Notes under the pieces: generated by a model
What the model was told of the DNA's origin: nothing
The model's input: the letters and a program-made list of their open reading frames with translations, nothing else
Database searches by the model: none
NCBI GenBank assembly: GCA_903923395.1
Contig: CAIXXM010000162.1
Location: 28,440 to 92,439, forward strand
Source of the DNA: an uncultured Acidobacteriia bacterium
Lineage (GTDB): Bacteria > Acidobacteriota > Terriglobia > Bryobacterales > Bryobacteraceae
Direction: 5' to 3'
Length of the DNA: 64,000 bases
In this document: positions 17,231 to 26,713 of the stretch, piece after piece
Numbering within the stretch: the first letter of the stretch is position 1
Layout: each line of letters starts with the position of its first letter
Made by a program: the position numbers and the translations under genes

Positions 17231-18415
17231 TCAGCGGCTCAGGGGGTACGCACTCGCCAGTGCCGCAATGGCGTCATCCTTCAATGGGGACAACCCGCCC
17301 AGAACACGGCAATCGATGAGTGCCTCCGCGGTGGTTTCGATCACTTCGAGCCGGTCAAAGACTTCGAGCACCGTCCGGCCGGTGACAAACACGCCGGCCC
17401 CTTCCACTAATACGGCCGGGCTTGCAGGACTAAGATATTCGGGCTCGACAGAGGGCACCAGATCCAGCTTGCGGATGACCACGTAACTTTCGGGAATGGT
17501 CCGGGTCTCAAAGGGCACGCCGGTGCGGCTGAACGCGGTGACATGGACGGGGCTTGCTTCCGCGATGGACCCGACGGAGGCATCATTCCGGTAGACGCGG
17601 GCATGGGAATGGTCATCACTTAGAGGAACGCGCTCGACATCCAGACCGCTCATGGCGGCGCGGTCCACGTTGCCGCGGATCAAGAGGAAACTGCCTTCAT
17701 CCAGACGGGCCGAAAGACACCCGGTCATTCCTGTAAACAGCAGCCTGCGACAGGCGCGCCGCGTGAAAGTTGCCAAAGTTTCCCGCAGCGTTTCTTCCTG
17801 CCGGGTGGCGCTGGGAACGAGGGTTTCCGATGGTTCACAGCTACAGGGCTTGCGGATCTTCGTTACCGCGGGCGCGCCCAGCCGCCGGGCGCAAATCAGC
17901 GTCCGGGCCTCAAATTCCAGTGCCTCGAAACGGTGGAAAGCCTCAGTAAGTGTCGCTCCCGCCGTGACCACGCCATGATTTTCCATCACGGCTGCATTGG
18001 CCCCTGACGCGAAGACCTGCGCGGCCACTTCGCCCAGCTGGTCCGTGCCGGGAACGGCGAAGGGTGCGAAACCCGTACCATCTACTTCGGGAACGGTTCG
18101 TGCCATGCTGCAAGCCACGAGTGCCGGGGAATGGGCATGCAAAACACCGCCGACGTCGGGTCTGGCTGCGTAAATATGTTCATGGAGATGGCGCTCCGAA
18201 GAAGCCCTGCGGCGACCGGAAAACGTGCCGTCTGCGCGCAGCCAAACGATATCGGAGGGCTGAAGTGCCCCCTTGTCCACGCCGCCGGGGGTCATCCAGA
18301 CCATTCCCCTGCCGTCACGCACGGACAGATTTCCGCCGGAGGTGGTTGTCATGCGCAGGTCATAGATCCGCTGCATGATCTCGACCAGTTCCTGGCTTGG
18401 GTGAAGCGGCTTCAT
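17231..18415 (-). CDS. Class II aldolase/adducin family protein with duplicated, degenerate second half
   Basis: The first half (about residues 8-190) is a class II aldolase domain with E74, the zinc histidines in LHAHSP (H93, H95) and a third in ENHGVV (H147). It would cleave a sugar phosphate or related ketol. The second half (about 225-385) aligns by layout but has PVHVTAF where HxH is expected and VEGAGVFVTG where the third histidine should be, so it is probably not catalytic. The ATG at 18415 is preferred to one at 18439. It diverges from the rhamnose isomerase gene, suggesting a role beside rhamnulose-1-phosphate cleavage or in handling another deoxysugar. Confidence 0.8.
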   Translation of the reverse strand: MKPLHPSQELVEIMQRIYDLRMTTTSGGNLSVRDGRGMVWMTPGGVDKGALQPSDIVWLRADGTFSGRRRASSERHLHEHIYAARPDVGGVLHAHSPALVACSMARTVPEVDGTGFAPFAVPGTDQLGEVAAQVFASGANAAVMENHGVVTAGATLTEAFHRFEALEFEARTLICARRLGAPAVTKIRKPCSCEPSETLVPSATRQEETLRETLATFTRRACRRLLFTGMTGCLSARLDEGSFLLIRGNVDRAAMSGLDVERVPLSDDHSHARVYRNDASVGSIAEASPVHVTAFSRTGVPFETRTIPESYVVIRKLDLVPSVEPEYLSPASPAVLVEGAGVFVTGRTVLEVFDRLEVIETTAEALIDCRVLGGLSPLKDDAIAALASAYPLSR

Positions 18416-18527
18416 GCCTAAGAGTCTATGCGAAGCCAAGTCGTTTTGCGCTGCGGAACTGAGAAATACATGCGCTTACATCCGTGCGTTGCCGTGGCGG
18501 GGCAGGTATGATGCTATTCGACACGTT
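18416..18527. promoter_or_regulatory. Divergent promoter region of the rhamnose block
   Basis: The 112 nt between the class II aldolase gene and the rhamnose isomerase gene must carry both promoters. I find TATGAT at 18507-18512 as a possible rightward -10 but no -35 at proper spacing, so the exact promoters are not resolved. No regulator gene lies in the block. Confidence 0.35.
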
Positions 18528-19721
18528 ATGGGCCTCCCGGCAAAGCAGCAACAAACCATCCACCAGGCGCTGGATACCTTCCACATTGAACTTCCCAGCT
18601 GGGCGTTCGCCAATACAGGGACGCGCTTCGGCAAGTTCAACGACCCTTCTGCCGCCGCCGATATTGGCGAGAAACTGGCCGATGCCGCGCAGGTCCACAA
18701 GGTGACGGGATGCTGCCCGACGGTTGCGATCCACGTGCTGTGGGACTTCCCGGAGGGAGTTTCAAGCGCCGCTACAGCAGCCGCCAAGGCCGCGGAACTG
18801 GGCATCAAGATCGGATCCATCAGCCCCAATGTGTTCCAGGATCAGGACTATAAGTACGGCTCGCTTGCGAACCCTGATGCGTCGATACGCCACAAGGCGC
18901 TCTCCCACATTCTGGATTCCATCGAATACGCGAAACATACCGGCAGCCGCGACGTCACGCCGTGGTTTACAGACGGCTCCAACTACCCCGGCACGGCGAA
19001 TATGCGGCAGCACAAGCGCTGGTTTCAGGAGGGCTTGCGCACGGCGCATGATGCGCTCAACCCTGACCAGCGGCTGCTGATCGAATACAAACCCTTTGAA
19101 CCGGCCTTCTATCACACAGATATCGCGGATTGGGGCATGGCCCTGCGGCTGGCCAAAGAAGCCGGATCGCAGGCACGGGTGCTGGTGGATACGGGCCACC
19201 ACTATCAGGCGCAAAACATTGAGCAAATCGTGGCCTGGCTGCTGGATGATGACATGCTGGGCGGCTTCCACCTGAATGACCGCCGCTATGCCGACGATGA
19301 CTTGACGCTCGGGGCGATTGATCCTTATCAGGTCTTCCGGATCTTCCATGAAATCTGCTTCTTCGAGTGGGAAACCGGGCGCAAAGCCGATATCGCGTTC
19401 ATGGTGGATCAGAGCCACAACCTGAAGCCGAAGACCGAGGAGATGATCCAGACCGTGGTTGCCGCGCAGGAATTCTATGCCAAAGCCGCGCTGGTGGACC
19501 ATGCCGAACTCACGGTTTTGCAGAATAGGTGCTCGCTGATTGACGCGGAAGATCTGATGCGTTCGGCTTTCCAGACCGATGTCCGGCCGGTGCTGGCGGA
19601 ATGGCGGGAGGCGAAAGGTCTGCATCCGAATCCGATGAAGGCGTTCCGGGAGAGCGGCTACCTGCAAGAGGTATCGCGGGTCCGGGGCAGCCGTAAGCAG
19701 GCGGAAGCATCGTATGCATAA
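18528..19721 (+). CDS. rhaI: L-rhamnose isomerase (rhizobial/Pseudomonas-type)
   Basis: The enzyme converts L-rhamnose to L-rhamnulose, the first step of the pathway encoded here. The sequence matches the shorter isomerase family rather than E. coli RhaA: IELPSWAFANTGTRFGKF at the N-terminus, DDAAQVHKVTG-like EKLADAAQVHKVTG, and metal-binding segments VDTGHHYQAQNIEQI and GGFHLNDRRYADDDL. The ATG at 18528 gives a 397-aa protein of usual length. A longer frame from 18414 would add 38 residues with no family likeness. It is followed after 53 nt by the aldolase/dehydrogenase fusion and then the kinase. Confidence 0.88.
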   Translation: MGLPAKQQQTIHQALDTFHIELPSWAFANTGTRFGKFNDPSAAADIGEKLADAAQVHKVTGCCPTVAIHVLWDFPEGVSSAATAAAKAAELGIKIGSISPNVFQDQDYKYGSLANPDASIRHKALSHILDSIEYAKHTGSRDVTPWFTDGSNYPGTANMRQHKRWFQEGLRTAHDALNPDQRLLIEYKPFEPAFYHTDIADWGMALRLAKEAGSQARVLVDTGHHYQAQNIEQIVAWLLDDDMLGGFHLNDRRYADDDLTLGAIDPYQVFRIFHEICFFEWETGRKADIAFMVDQSHNLKPKTEEMIQTVVAAQEFYAKAALVDHAELTVLQNRCSLIDAEDLMRSAFQTDVRPVLAEWREAKGLHPNPMKAFRESGYLQEVSRVRGSRKQAEASYA

Positions 19722-19774
19722 AACACCGTTCCGCAATGCGAAACGAAAACAGAATGTAACAACGTAATTTCTCA

Positions 19775-21973
19775 ATGACACTCCAACTCGAATTCCTTAA
19801 AGATTTGTGGGATCCCGAAGTCGCGCAAAAGTACGAAAACGATCCCCTTGAATTGCTGCGTTACCGGTCGAACCTGCTGGGCAGTGACCTCCGCATCACG
19901 AATTTCGGCGGTGGCAACACCAGTTCCAAGTTCGAAATGAAGGACATCTTCAGCGGCAAGCTGGCCAAAGTGCTGGCGGTGAAGGGTTCCGGCGGTGATA
20001 TCGGGTCAATGAACCGGCATGGCTTCGCGGTCCTTTATCAGGACAAGCTGGAACAACTGGTGGATGTTTACCGCGGGGAAGACTTTGAAGACGAGATGGT
20101 GGATTACTATCCGCCAGCTGCGTTTGGAGCGAATAAGGTGGCGGCTTCAATTGATACGCCGCTGCATGGTTTGCTGCCCTTTGACCATGTGGATCACCTG
20201 CACCCGGATTGGGCGATCGCACTGGCGGCGAGTGCCAACGGCAAGCAGAAGCTGGCGGAGTTTAATGAGCGGTTCGGGCGCAAGTTAGTCTGGCTGCCCT
20301 GGCAGCGCCCGGGTTTCGAGCTTGGCTTGATGTTACGGAAGGTTGTGGCGGATAACCCCGGCTGTGATGGTGTGATTCTTGGTGGGCATGGCCTCTTCAC
20401 TTGGGGTAACACGCAGCGGGAATGTTATGCCAGCAGCGTCTTGACCATCGATCAGATGGGGCAGTTTGTTGCCGCGCACCGGCCTGGCAAGGCTTTGTTT
20501 GGCGGCGTGGCTATTGATGGCACTGCGGCCGTGGCGAATGAGATTATGCCGTTCCTGCGCGGTGCTCTCGCCACCACGAAGCGCACGATTGCGCACTTTA
20601 GTGACGCGCCGGAGGTACTGGAGTTCGCGGGTTCTGTCTGGGGTCCGCAACTGGCGCAACTCGGCACCAGCTGCCCGGATCACTTTCTCCGTACACGCAT
20701 CCGCCCGATGTTCGTGAACTGGGATCACCGGACCGAAGATCTGGCTGCACTGAAGAATAAGATCACGGAGAGCGCGGCGCAATACCGGGAAGAATACGCG
20801 GCTTATTACAACGAGTGCAAGGAAGCTTCTTCGCCGAAGTTACGCGATGCGAATCCTTCGGTGGTGCTGATTCCCGGTGTCGGTTTGTTCTCCTTCGGGC
20901 GGAATAAGAGAGAGGCCCGGATCACCTGTGAATTCTTCATCAACGCTATCCACGTGATGGAAGGCGCGAACGCACTTGAGGACGGCCCGGCGCCGGACCC
21001 ACTGCCCCAGGCGCGTTTCCCTGAGCAATCCAGAAACTTCAAGAGCTTCCATAACTACGTGGCACTGCCGTTACTCGAAGCCTTCCGGATTGAGTACTGG
21101 GCGCTTGAAGAGGCCAAACTGCAGCGCATGCCGGCCGAGCAGGAATTCAGCCGCAAGATTGCCCTGGTGGCCGGTGGTGGCAACGGCATCGGGAAGGCTA
21201 CGGTGCTGGAGTTAGTCCGGCGCGGGACACATGTTGTGGTGGCGGATCTGGATTTCGAGGCAGCGGAAGCGACGGCTGCCGAGGCGGCGAAGTTATCGTC
21301 CGGCGAGACAGTTTTGGCTGCTAAGATTGACATCACGAACCGGACCAGCATCGCGGCGGCATTGCAGGCTGCGGTGGCGAAGTTTGGCGGTGTGGATATT
21401 GTGGTGAACACCGCGGCTATCTTCCCTGTGCCGGGTCCGGATGGCAAGTTAGCGGAAGACCGCTGGGCACTTACGTTTAATATCAACATCACGGCAAACT
21501 ATCTGCTTGCCGATGAGGCCCGGCGTATCTTCCAAGAGCAGAAGCTGCCTGTGTCACTGGTGCTGACCAGTTCGGCGAATGCCGTAGTGCCGAAGTTTGG
21601 CAGTGAAGCGTATGACGTCAGCAAGTCCGCGACCAGTGCCCTGATACGGGAGTTGGCTGTTGGCATGGCGCCGCTGGTGCGTGTGAACGGCATCGCGCCG
21701 GCAACGGTGGTTGCTGGCTCCACAATGTTCCCGCGGGATCGCGTCATGAGTTCGCTGAGCAAGTATAAGATCGAGTTCAGCGACGCGGAAGATACCGAAT
21801 CACTGCGCACGAAGCTCGCAAAGTTCTATGCCAAGCGCACGTTGACGAATGATCCGATTTTGCCGCAGGATTGCGCGGAAGCGATTATATATCTGGCGAG
21901 CGACAAAGCTGGGCGTACTGCCGGTCATATCATCCCCGTGGACGGCGGCTTGCCGGAAGCGTTCCTCCGGTAA
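19775..21973 (+). CDS. rhaD: Bifunctional rhamnulose-1-phosphate aldolase / alcohol dehydrogenase
   Basis: The N-terminal part (about 1-430) is a class II aldolase that splits L-rhamnulose-1-phosphate into dihydroxyacetone phosphate and L-lactaldehyde. Zinc-binding histidines lie in FDHVDHLHPDW and GGHGLFTW. The C-terminal part (about 465-732) is a short-chain dehydrogenase with the NAD-binding VAGGGNGIGKAT and the catalytic YDVSK, expected to act on the lactaldehyde. The 732-aa length fits the known fusion family. The gene is between the isomerase and the kinase; its stop lies 8 nt before the kinase start. Cytosolic; no signal peptide. Confidence 0.92.
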   Translation: MTLQLEFLKDLWDPEVAQKYENDPLELLRYRSNLLGSDLRITNFGGGNTSSKFEMKDIFSGKLAKVLAVKGSGGDIGSMNRHGFAVLYQDKLEQLVDVYRGEDFEDEMVDYYPPAAFGANKVAASIDTPLHGLLPFDHVDHLHPDWAIALAASANGKQKLAEFNERFGRKLVWLPWQRPGFELGLMLRKVVADNPGCDGVILGGHGLFTWGNTQRECYASSVLTIDQMGQFVAAHRPGKALFGGVAIDGTAAVANEIMPFLRGALATTKRTIAHFSDAPEVLEFAGSVWGPQLAQLGTSCPDHFLRTRIRPMFVNWDHRTEDLAALKNKITESAAQYREEYAAYYNECKEASSPKLRDANPSVVLIPGVGLFSFGRNKREARITCEFFINAIHVMEGANALEDGPAPDPLPQARFPEQSRNFKSFHNYVALPLLEAFRIEYWALEEAKLQRMPAEQEFSRKIALVAGGGNGIGKATVLELVRRGTHVVVADLDFEAAEATAAEAAKLSSGETVLAAKIDITNRTSIAAALQAAVAKFGGVDIVVNTAAIFPVPGPDGKLAEDRWALTFNINITANYLLADEARRIFQEQKLPVSLVLTSSANAVVPKFGSEAYDVSKSATSALIRELAVGMAPLVRVNGIAPATVVAGSTMFPRDRVMSSLSKYKIEFSDAEDTESLRTKLAKFYAKRTLTNDPILPQDCAEAIIYLASDKAGRTAGHIIPVDGGLPEAFLR

Positions 21974-21981
21974 GTCGAGAC

Positions 21982-23406
21982 ATGAACGGGGACTATTTAG
22001 CGATTGATCTGGGTGCCGAAAGCGGGCGTGCCTTAACCGGCAGGCTCCGCGACGGCATCCTGTCCGTGGATGTTACAGCGCGCTTTCCCAATCTGCCAGT
22101 GGCGGAGCGGGAAACGCTGCGCTGGGATGTATTGCGGCAGTGGAGTGAAATCCAGATGGCGATCCAGGGTGCGGGGAAAGTCACCAGCATCGGTGTGGAT
22201 ACGTGGGGTGTCGATTATGCGCTGCTGGGGGAAGGCGGCCGGCTGCTGGAGAATCCATATCACTATCGCGACAAGCGCACTGCGGGAGTGATGGAGGAAG
22301 TTACTGGCAAGCTGACGCGGGAGCGGATTTACGGCGTCACTGGCATCCAGTTTCTTCCCTTCAATACGCTGTACCAATTCGCTGCTGCCAAGCGGGATAC
22401 GCCGCGGCTTCTGGAAGCGGCGGATACGCTGTTTACGATTCCGGATCTCTTCAATTACTGGCTGACCGGTGAAACCGCGACGGAATATACAAATGCGACG
22501 ACGACGCAGTTTCTGGATGCAGCGAAGCGGGAATGGTCAACGGAACTGCTGGACGCGCTGGAGTTGCCGTCGCGCATGCTGACAAGAATTGTGGAGCCGG
22601 GAACGGTGCTGGGGAGTTATCAGGGAATCTCCGTGGTGGTTCCGGCCTGCCATGATACGGGGTCGGCAGTAGCAGCGATCGCGACCGGTGAAGACACGGC
22701 GTATTTGAGTTCAGGAACTTGGTCATTGCTGGGTGCTGAGATCCCGGAGCCAATTCTCAACGACCGGGCGCGCGAACTGAATTTCACGAATGAAGGCGGA
22801 GTCTGCGGAACGATCCGGCTGTTGAAGAATATCGGCGGCTTGTGGCTGTTACAATCCTGCCGTCGGCAATGGCAGGCGGAGGGGCGAGAGTACTCTTACG
22901 ATGAGTTACTGGATGCGGCCGCTGCGGAGACGGAATTGTTCGGGGCTCTGGTAGATCCAGATGATCCGTCGTTTCTTAGTCCGGTGAATATGGTTGCGGC
23001 GATCAACGGGTTTCTCGCAAAGACCGGGCAACCGCTACCGCAAACGCCGGGTGCATATACGGTGGCGATTCTGGCGAGTCTGGCGTTTAAGTACAGGGCT
23101 GTTCTTGAATCGCTGGAAGAGTTGACGGGGCGGAAGTTCCGGGCTATCCGAATCATAGGTGGCGGTGCCAAGAACCGTTTGCTGAATCAATTCACGGCCA
23201 ACGCGACCGGGCGGCAAGTGATTGCCGGGCCAGTGGAAGCAACGGCGCTGGGCAACCTTGCCATGCAGATGCTGGCGACTGGCGGTGTAAGTTCACTGGC
23301 GGAAGCACGGGCGGTCATCGAACGCTCCTTTCCAGTGGACCGTTATGCGCCGGGTGATGCGGATGTTTGGGATCGGGAATACAAGCGCTTTCTGAGTTAT
23401 CAGTAA
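21982..23406 (+). CDS. rhaB: Rhamnulokinase (FGGY family)
   Basis: The kinase phosphorylates L-rhamnulose with ATP. It shows FGGY/ASKHA signatures: YLAIDLGAESGRAL at the N-terminus (phosphate 1), GVDTWGVDYALL (substrate-binding), SSGTWSLLG (phosphate 2) and IRIIGGGAKNRLLNQ (adenosine). The ATG at 21982 gives 474 aa, normal for RhaB; upstream extension would run inside the aldolase gene. It is tightly packed after the fusion gene, so one operon with isomerase and aldolase is nearly certain. Confidence 0.92.
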   Translation: MNGDYLAIDLGAESGRALTGRLRDGILSVDVTARFPNLPVAERETLRWDVLRQWSEIQMAIQGAGKVTSIGVDTWGVDYALLGEGGRLLENPYHYRDKRTAGVMEEVTGKLTRERIYGVTGIQFLPFNTLYQFAAAKRDTPRLLEAADTLFTIPDLFNYWLTGETATEYTNATTTQFLDAAKREWSTELLDALELPSRMLTRIVEPGTVLGSYQGISVVVPACHDTGSAVAAIATGEDTAYLSSGTWSLLGAEIPEPILNDRARELNFTNEGGVCGTIRLLKNIGGLWLLQSCRRQWQAEGREYSYDELLDAAAAETELFGALVDPDDPSFLSPVNMVAAINGFLAKTGQPLPQTPGAYTVAILASLAFKYRAVLESLEELTGRKFRAIRIIGGGAKNRLLNQFTANATGRQVIAGPVEATALGNLAMQMLATGGVSSLAEARAVIERSFPVDRYAPGDADVWDREYKRFLSYQ

Positions 23407-23430
23407 GCTGACCGGGAGTACACTCGAAGG

Positions 23431-25497
23431 GTGTTCATCCGGCTGATCATCCTTCTGGCTCTCATCGCGGGGCCAGTATTTGCGCAAGACTATCGTGCGT
23501 ACTTCACGGCGAAAGCGCCGCAGGTATTGGACCGTTTCTACAAGCGCTCCGATGCCATGGTGGATGCGGGGCATGTCCACAGCGCGGCGATGGCAGCGGC
23601 TTGCGAGACACGGCTTTGGCAGCTCACCGGCGATACGGCGCGGGCCCGGTCCGCTACAGAGCGGTTGCGTTCCATTGCGGCGCTGTTGGGCAAGCCGACA
23701 GAGGCGAACTTCTTTGTGCCGTATCCATTGACGTGGACTTACCGCGCGCTGGATGCAGGCCATATGCTGGATGAGCCGCTGAAAGTGGCGATGCAGGATG
23801 CCGTGGCGAAGAGCTTGCGCGCGCGGGATTTTCAAGGCCTGCACAATCAAACATTGCAACGGGCGGCGGGCTTGGGGCTGGCTGCGCAGACTTGGCCCGA
23901 CTTACCGCAGGCGAAGGCTTGGCGTAGTTACCTGGAGACCATTTTTGCGCTGCTGGCAAAGACGGGGGACGTCCCCGAGAATGCGCCTAACTACAACGCG
24001 ATCGACCTGCCCTTTGTGTTCCTGATCTCGGATGTAGCGGGACATCCTGAGTATCCGGCAAGGCCCTCCATACGCGCTATGTTTTTGCGATATCGGGATC
24101 AGGTGTCACCCGCTGGATTCCTGCCGCCTTACGGAGATTCAGGTCACGCGCCAAAGCCGTTCGACCCCGCGTGGCCGATGCATGAGAACTGGGCCATGTT
24201 TGCCGCGGCATTTGAGCGGGCGGCGAAACTACAGCAAGATCCGACGCTGCGCTGGGCGGCGGTACAAATGGCCGCGACAGGCATGGCGCGTGAACCGTTG
24301 GGACTGACAGCCACAGATGTTGAGCCGCTGTTTGTATTTTCCTTTGCAGAGGAATGGCGGGATAAAGGATTGCAACCCAGTCGGCCTGAAGCAGGATCAG
24401 CGATCCTGACGAGGGCGGATGAACATAGTCCGACTGTTATGGACAAACTCGTGCTCGCCGCGTCACGGGCAGCGGGTTCGCCCTTTCTCTTATCCGATCT
24501 CTATGTTCGCGGGCCGCATGCTCATGAGAATCAACACGGGGCGGTCACTTACTACGAGGCTGGTGGAGTGCCATTGATTACTTCGACAGGCTATAACAAC
24601 AGGCAGCCGGATTATGCATCGCTGCCGGTGATGTGGCTGGCAGCGGATTCACCGGATGGTCTCCCGCAGGGCTATGAAGCGAATCACTGGTATGAGGCTG
24701 TGCTGCCGCTCTCCCGTCTGCCCAGCCGGAAGGTGACCGGGTTAACCGTACGGATCGAATCGGGTGGCGGCCCGGTGAGTGCCTGGGCTGGTGGTTTCCG
24801 GCTGATCGGGAAGGATAGTGTGGACTTGCACTGGGACGAATTGCACTGGGAGGATCCCAAGGGCGTGACATTCCATAGCAAGATGTTCGATCAGCCAATC
24901 GACGTCAGCCGTTATACCGCAATCGCTTTCCGATGGAAGTTATCCAGCAATAAACAGAATGCGCGTCCAGTGATTCTCCGTGTGACCACTGGGGATCTGA
25001 ATACCGATTATCATGCGGAGGCGCTGCAGTTAGAGCCAGAGCTGACCGCAGCGAGGGTGGAGGTAAGCCAAGGCAGGCAGTACGGTGTGATGGAATACTC
25101 GAACTGGTTCACGCCTGGTACGACGCTGCGGCGTGAGATGGTGCTTCATCCAGACGGGGCTTTGTTGGTTCGCGATACAGTAACTCCCGGACCAAATGCG
25201 AAGGGAATGAAGGTGGCTCCCGTCTGGCAATTGGGTCCGGTGACTGAACCACAGAAAGGCGCCAATTGGTTTCAGGCGGATAACCTGCTGGTGTGGTTCG
25301 CGCCGGCAGAGGGGCAGAGCTACGGGTTGCAGACTATGGATATCTGGTCAAAGAAGAAGCACCGGCGGGTGTTTGCTTCGCGCGATGCAGAACCAGGGAA
25401 AGCGATGGTGTTCACTACGGTACTGCTGCCAGCGGGTCCAGGGTCCACACCGGAGAAGGCTGCAGATATTGCCGCTGAACGGCTCACAGCGAAGTAG
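23431..25497 (+). CDS. Exported heparinase/alginate-lyase-like protein
   Basis: A GTG start at 23431 leads into a signal peptide (FIRLIILLALIAGPVFA). The first half is alpha-helical with repeated aromatic and alanine-rich helices, as in alpha/alpha-toroid lyases. From about residue 340 a beta-rich part begins with LYVRGPHAHENQHGAVTYYE and LITSTGYNNRQPDYAS, a pattern like the central region of heparinase II/III-type polysaccharide lyases. I cannot assign a lyase family or confirm catalytic residues. It begins 24 nt after the kinase stop, so it is probably in the rhamnose operon. A rhamnose-containing polyuronide substrate is an inference from that. Confidence 0.6.
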   Translation: MFIRLIILLALIAGPVFAQDYRAYFTAKAPQVLDRFYKRSDAMVDAGHVHSAAMAAACETRLWQLTGDTARARSATERLRSIAALLGKPTEANFFVPYPLTWTYRALDAGHMLDEPLKVAMQDAVAKSLRARDFQGLHNQTLQRAAGLGLAAQTWPDLPQAKAWRSYLETIFALLAKTGDVPENAPNYNAIDLPFVFLISDVAGHPEYPARPSIRAMFLRYRDQVSPAGFLPPYGDSGHAPKPFDPAWPMHENWAMFAAAFERAAKLQQDPTLRWAAVQMAATGMAREPLGLTATDVEPLFVFSFAEEWRDKGLQPSRPEAGSAILTRADEHSPTVMDKLVLAASRAAGSPFLLSDLYVRGPHAHENQHGAVTYYEAGGVPLITSTGYNNRQPDYASLPVMWLAADSPDGLPQGYEANHWYEAVLPLSRLPSRKVTGLTVRIESGGGPVSAWAGGFRLIGKDSVDLHWDELHWEDPKGVTFHSKMFDQPIDVSRYTAIAFRWKLSSNKQNARPVILRVTTGDLNTDYHAEALQLEPELTAARVEVSQGRQYGVMEYSNWFTPGTTLRREMVLHPDGALLVRDTVTPGPNAKGMKVAPVWQLGPVTEPQKGANWFQADNLLVWFAPAEGQSYGLQTMDIWSKKKHRRVFASRDAEPGKAMVFTTVLLPAGPGSTPEKAADIAAERLTAK

Positions 25498-25530
25498 CAT
25501 TCTGCCTCACTAAGTTATAATCGCCTTCTA

Positions 25531-26631
25531 ATGAAACGACGCAGCTTTCTTTCCATACCTTCACTCGCTGCCTTGACCGATGCGGAAGCCGCCACGGGCG
25601 GATCACCGGTGGTGGCATCGGGTGATGGATTGTCACTGTCGCCGGCGGAGTATGCCGCGCTGCTGCAAAAGCTCAGTTCGAACGTGAAGGCGGACAGTTA
25701 CTCCATTGGCGGAGTGGTACAGGAGTTGGAAGCCAAGGTGGCGGCCGCGCTGGGGAAGGAAGCGGCGGTGTGGATGCCTACCGGGACTCTGGCGAATCAC
25801 ATGGCAGTGCGTCTGCTGGCTGGAGAGCGGCGGCGTGTTGTGGTACAAGCGGAAGCACATCTATTCCATGATTGCGGGGATTGCTGCCAAACGCTGAGTG
25901 GACTCCACCTTGTGCCGCTGGCACCGGGCAAAGCGACTTTCACGCTGGACGAGGTCAAGGAACAAGCGGAACGTGCCGTCACCGGACGGGTAACAGTGCC
26001 TGTGGGAGCAATCCAGATTGAGACGCCGGTCCGCAGGAAGTCGGGCGAGGCATTTGACTTCGGAGAAATGAAGAAGATCTCCACGTGGGCTCGGGAAAAC
26101 AAAGTTGGGATGCATCTCGACGGAGCACGCTTGTATATGGCTTCGGCATATAGCGGGATTCCTGTAATGGAATACGCGAAGTTATTCGACACAGTGTACG
26201 TATCGATGTATAAGTACTTCAATGCAGCAAGCGGAGCAGTGCTGGCCGGACCGAAAGCGCTGCTGGAAACTTTATATCATCCACGGCGTATGTTTGGCGG
26301 TGGACTTAGTCACGTTTGGCCTTTCGCGGCGGTTGCGAATCATTACTTCGACGGCTTTGCGGGAAGGTTTCAGCAGGCAGTGAACACATCGGAGGCGGTG
26401 ATCGCAGGACTGCAAGGTGATTCGCGGTTTCAGGTGAACAGGATTCCAAACGGCACGAATATCTTCGGCCTGCGATTGCTGCGAGGGGATGCGAACAAGT
26501 TCCATGAAAGTTTGCGCAGTGCGGGGATTGTGGTGCCGGCACCGCGGGGGGATGCGTTCCTGTTCAATGTGAACGAGAGTTGGAACCGGAAGAGAACGGA
26601 GGAGATCTTAGGGGTTTTGCGGCAGGGTTGA
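25531..26631 (+). CDS. L-threonine-aldolase-like PLP enzyme with N-terminal leader
   Basis: The fold is type I PLP (beta-eliminating lyase/threonine aldolase family): VWMPTGTLANHMAVRLL, QIETPVRR, MHLDGARLYMA (D197) and the PLP-binding lysine in VSMYKYFNAASGA (K228). Such enzymes cleave beta-hydroxy amino acids to glycine and an aldehyde. Unlike usual members it begins MKRRSFLSIPSLAAL, which reads like an export or Tat-type leader, though without a strong hydrophobic core. Export of a PLP enzyme would need Tat. The gene follows the lyase-like gene by 33 nt. Confidence 0.8.
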   Translation: MKRRSFLSIPSLAALTDAEAATGGSPVVASGDGLSLSPAEYAALLQKLSSNVKADSYSIGGVVQELEAKVAAALGKEAAVWMPTGTLANHMAVRLLAGERRRVVVQAEAHLFHDCGDCCQTLSGLHLVPLAPGKATFTLDEVKEQAERAVTGRVTVPVGAIQIETPVRRKSGEAFDFGEMKKISTWARENKVGMHLDGARLYMASAYSGIPVMEYAKLFDTVYVSMYKYFNAASGAVLAGPKALLETLYHPRRMFGGGLSHVWPFAAVANHYFDGFAGRFQQAVNTSEAVIAGLQGDSRFQVNRIPNGTNIFGLRLLRGDANKFHESLRSAGIVVPAPRGDAFLFNVNESWNRKRTEEILGVLRQG

Positions 26632-26697
26632 GGACACAGGTTGGCCCCGGGGGAATGCCAGGTGAAGAAGGGCGTTGGGCGTGACTCGCTCCTGAAA

Positions 26698-26708
26698 GGC
26701 GCACGAAC
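26698..26708 (+). repeat. Dispersed motif GGCGCACGAAC, half copy
   Basis: This is the right half and tail of the hairpin motif found at 11734 and in the 16942-17224 array; the left arm is missing. It sits just downstream of the stop of the small leftward gene at 26714. Confidence 0.5.
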
Positions 26709-26713
26709 GTGGG

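Noticed and set aside
16743..17319. Several long overlapping open frames on both strands across the tandem array
   Set aside because: They arise because a stop-poor 73-bp unit repeats with a frame-shifting period. Their peptides are repeats of each other in different frames, with no family likeness.
18414..18527. N-terminal extension of the rhamnose isomerase
   Set aside because: The added 38 residues have no family match and would remove the divergent promoter region.
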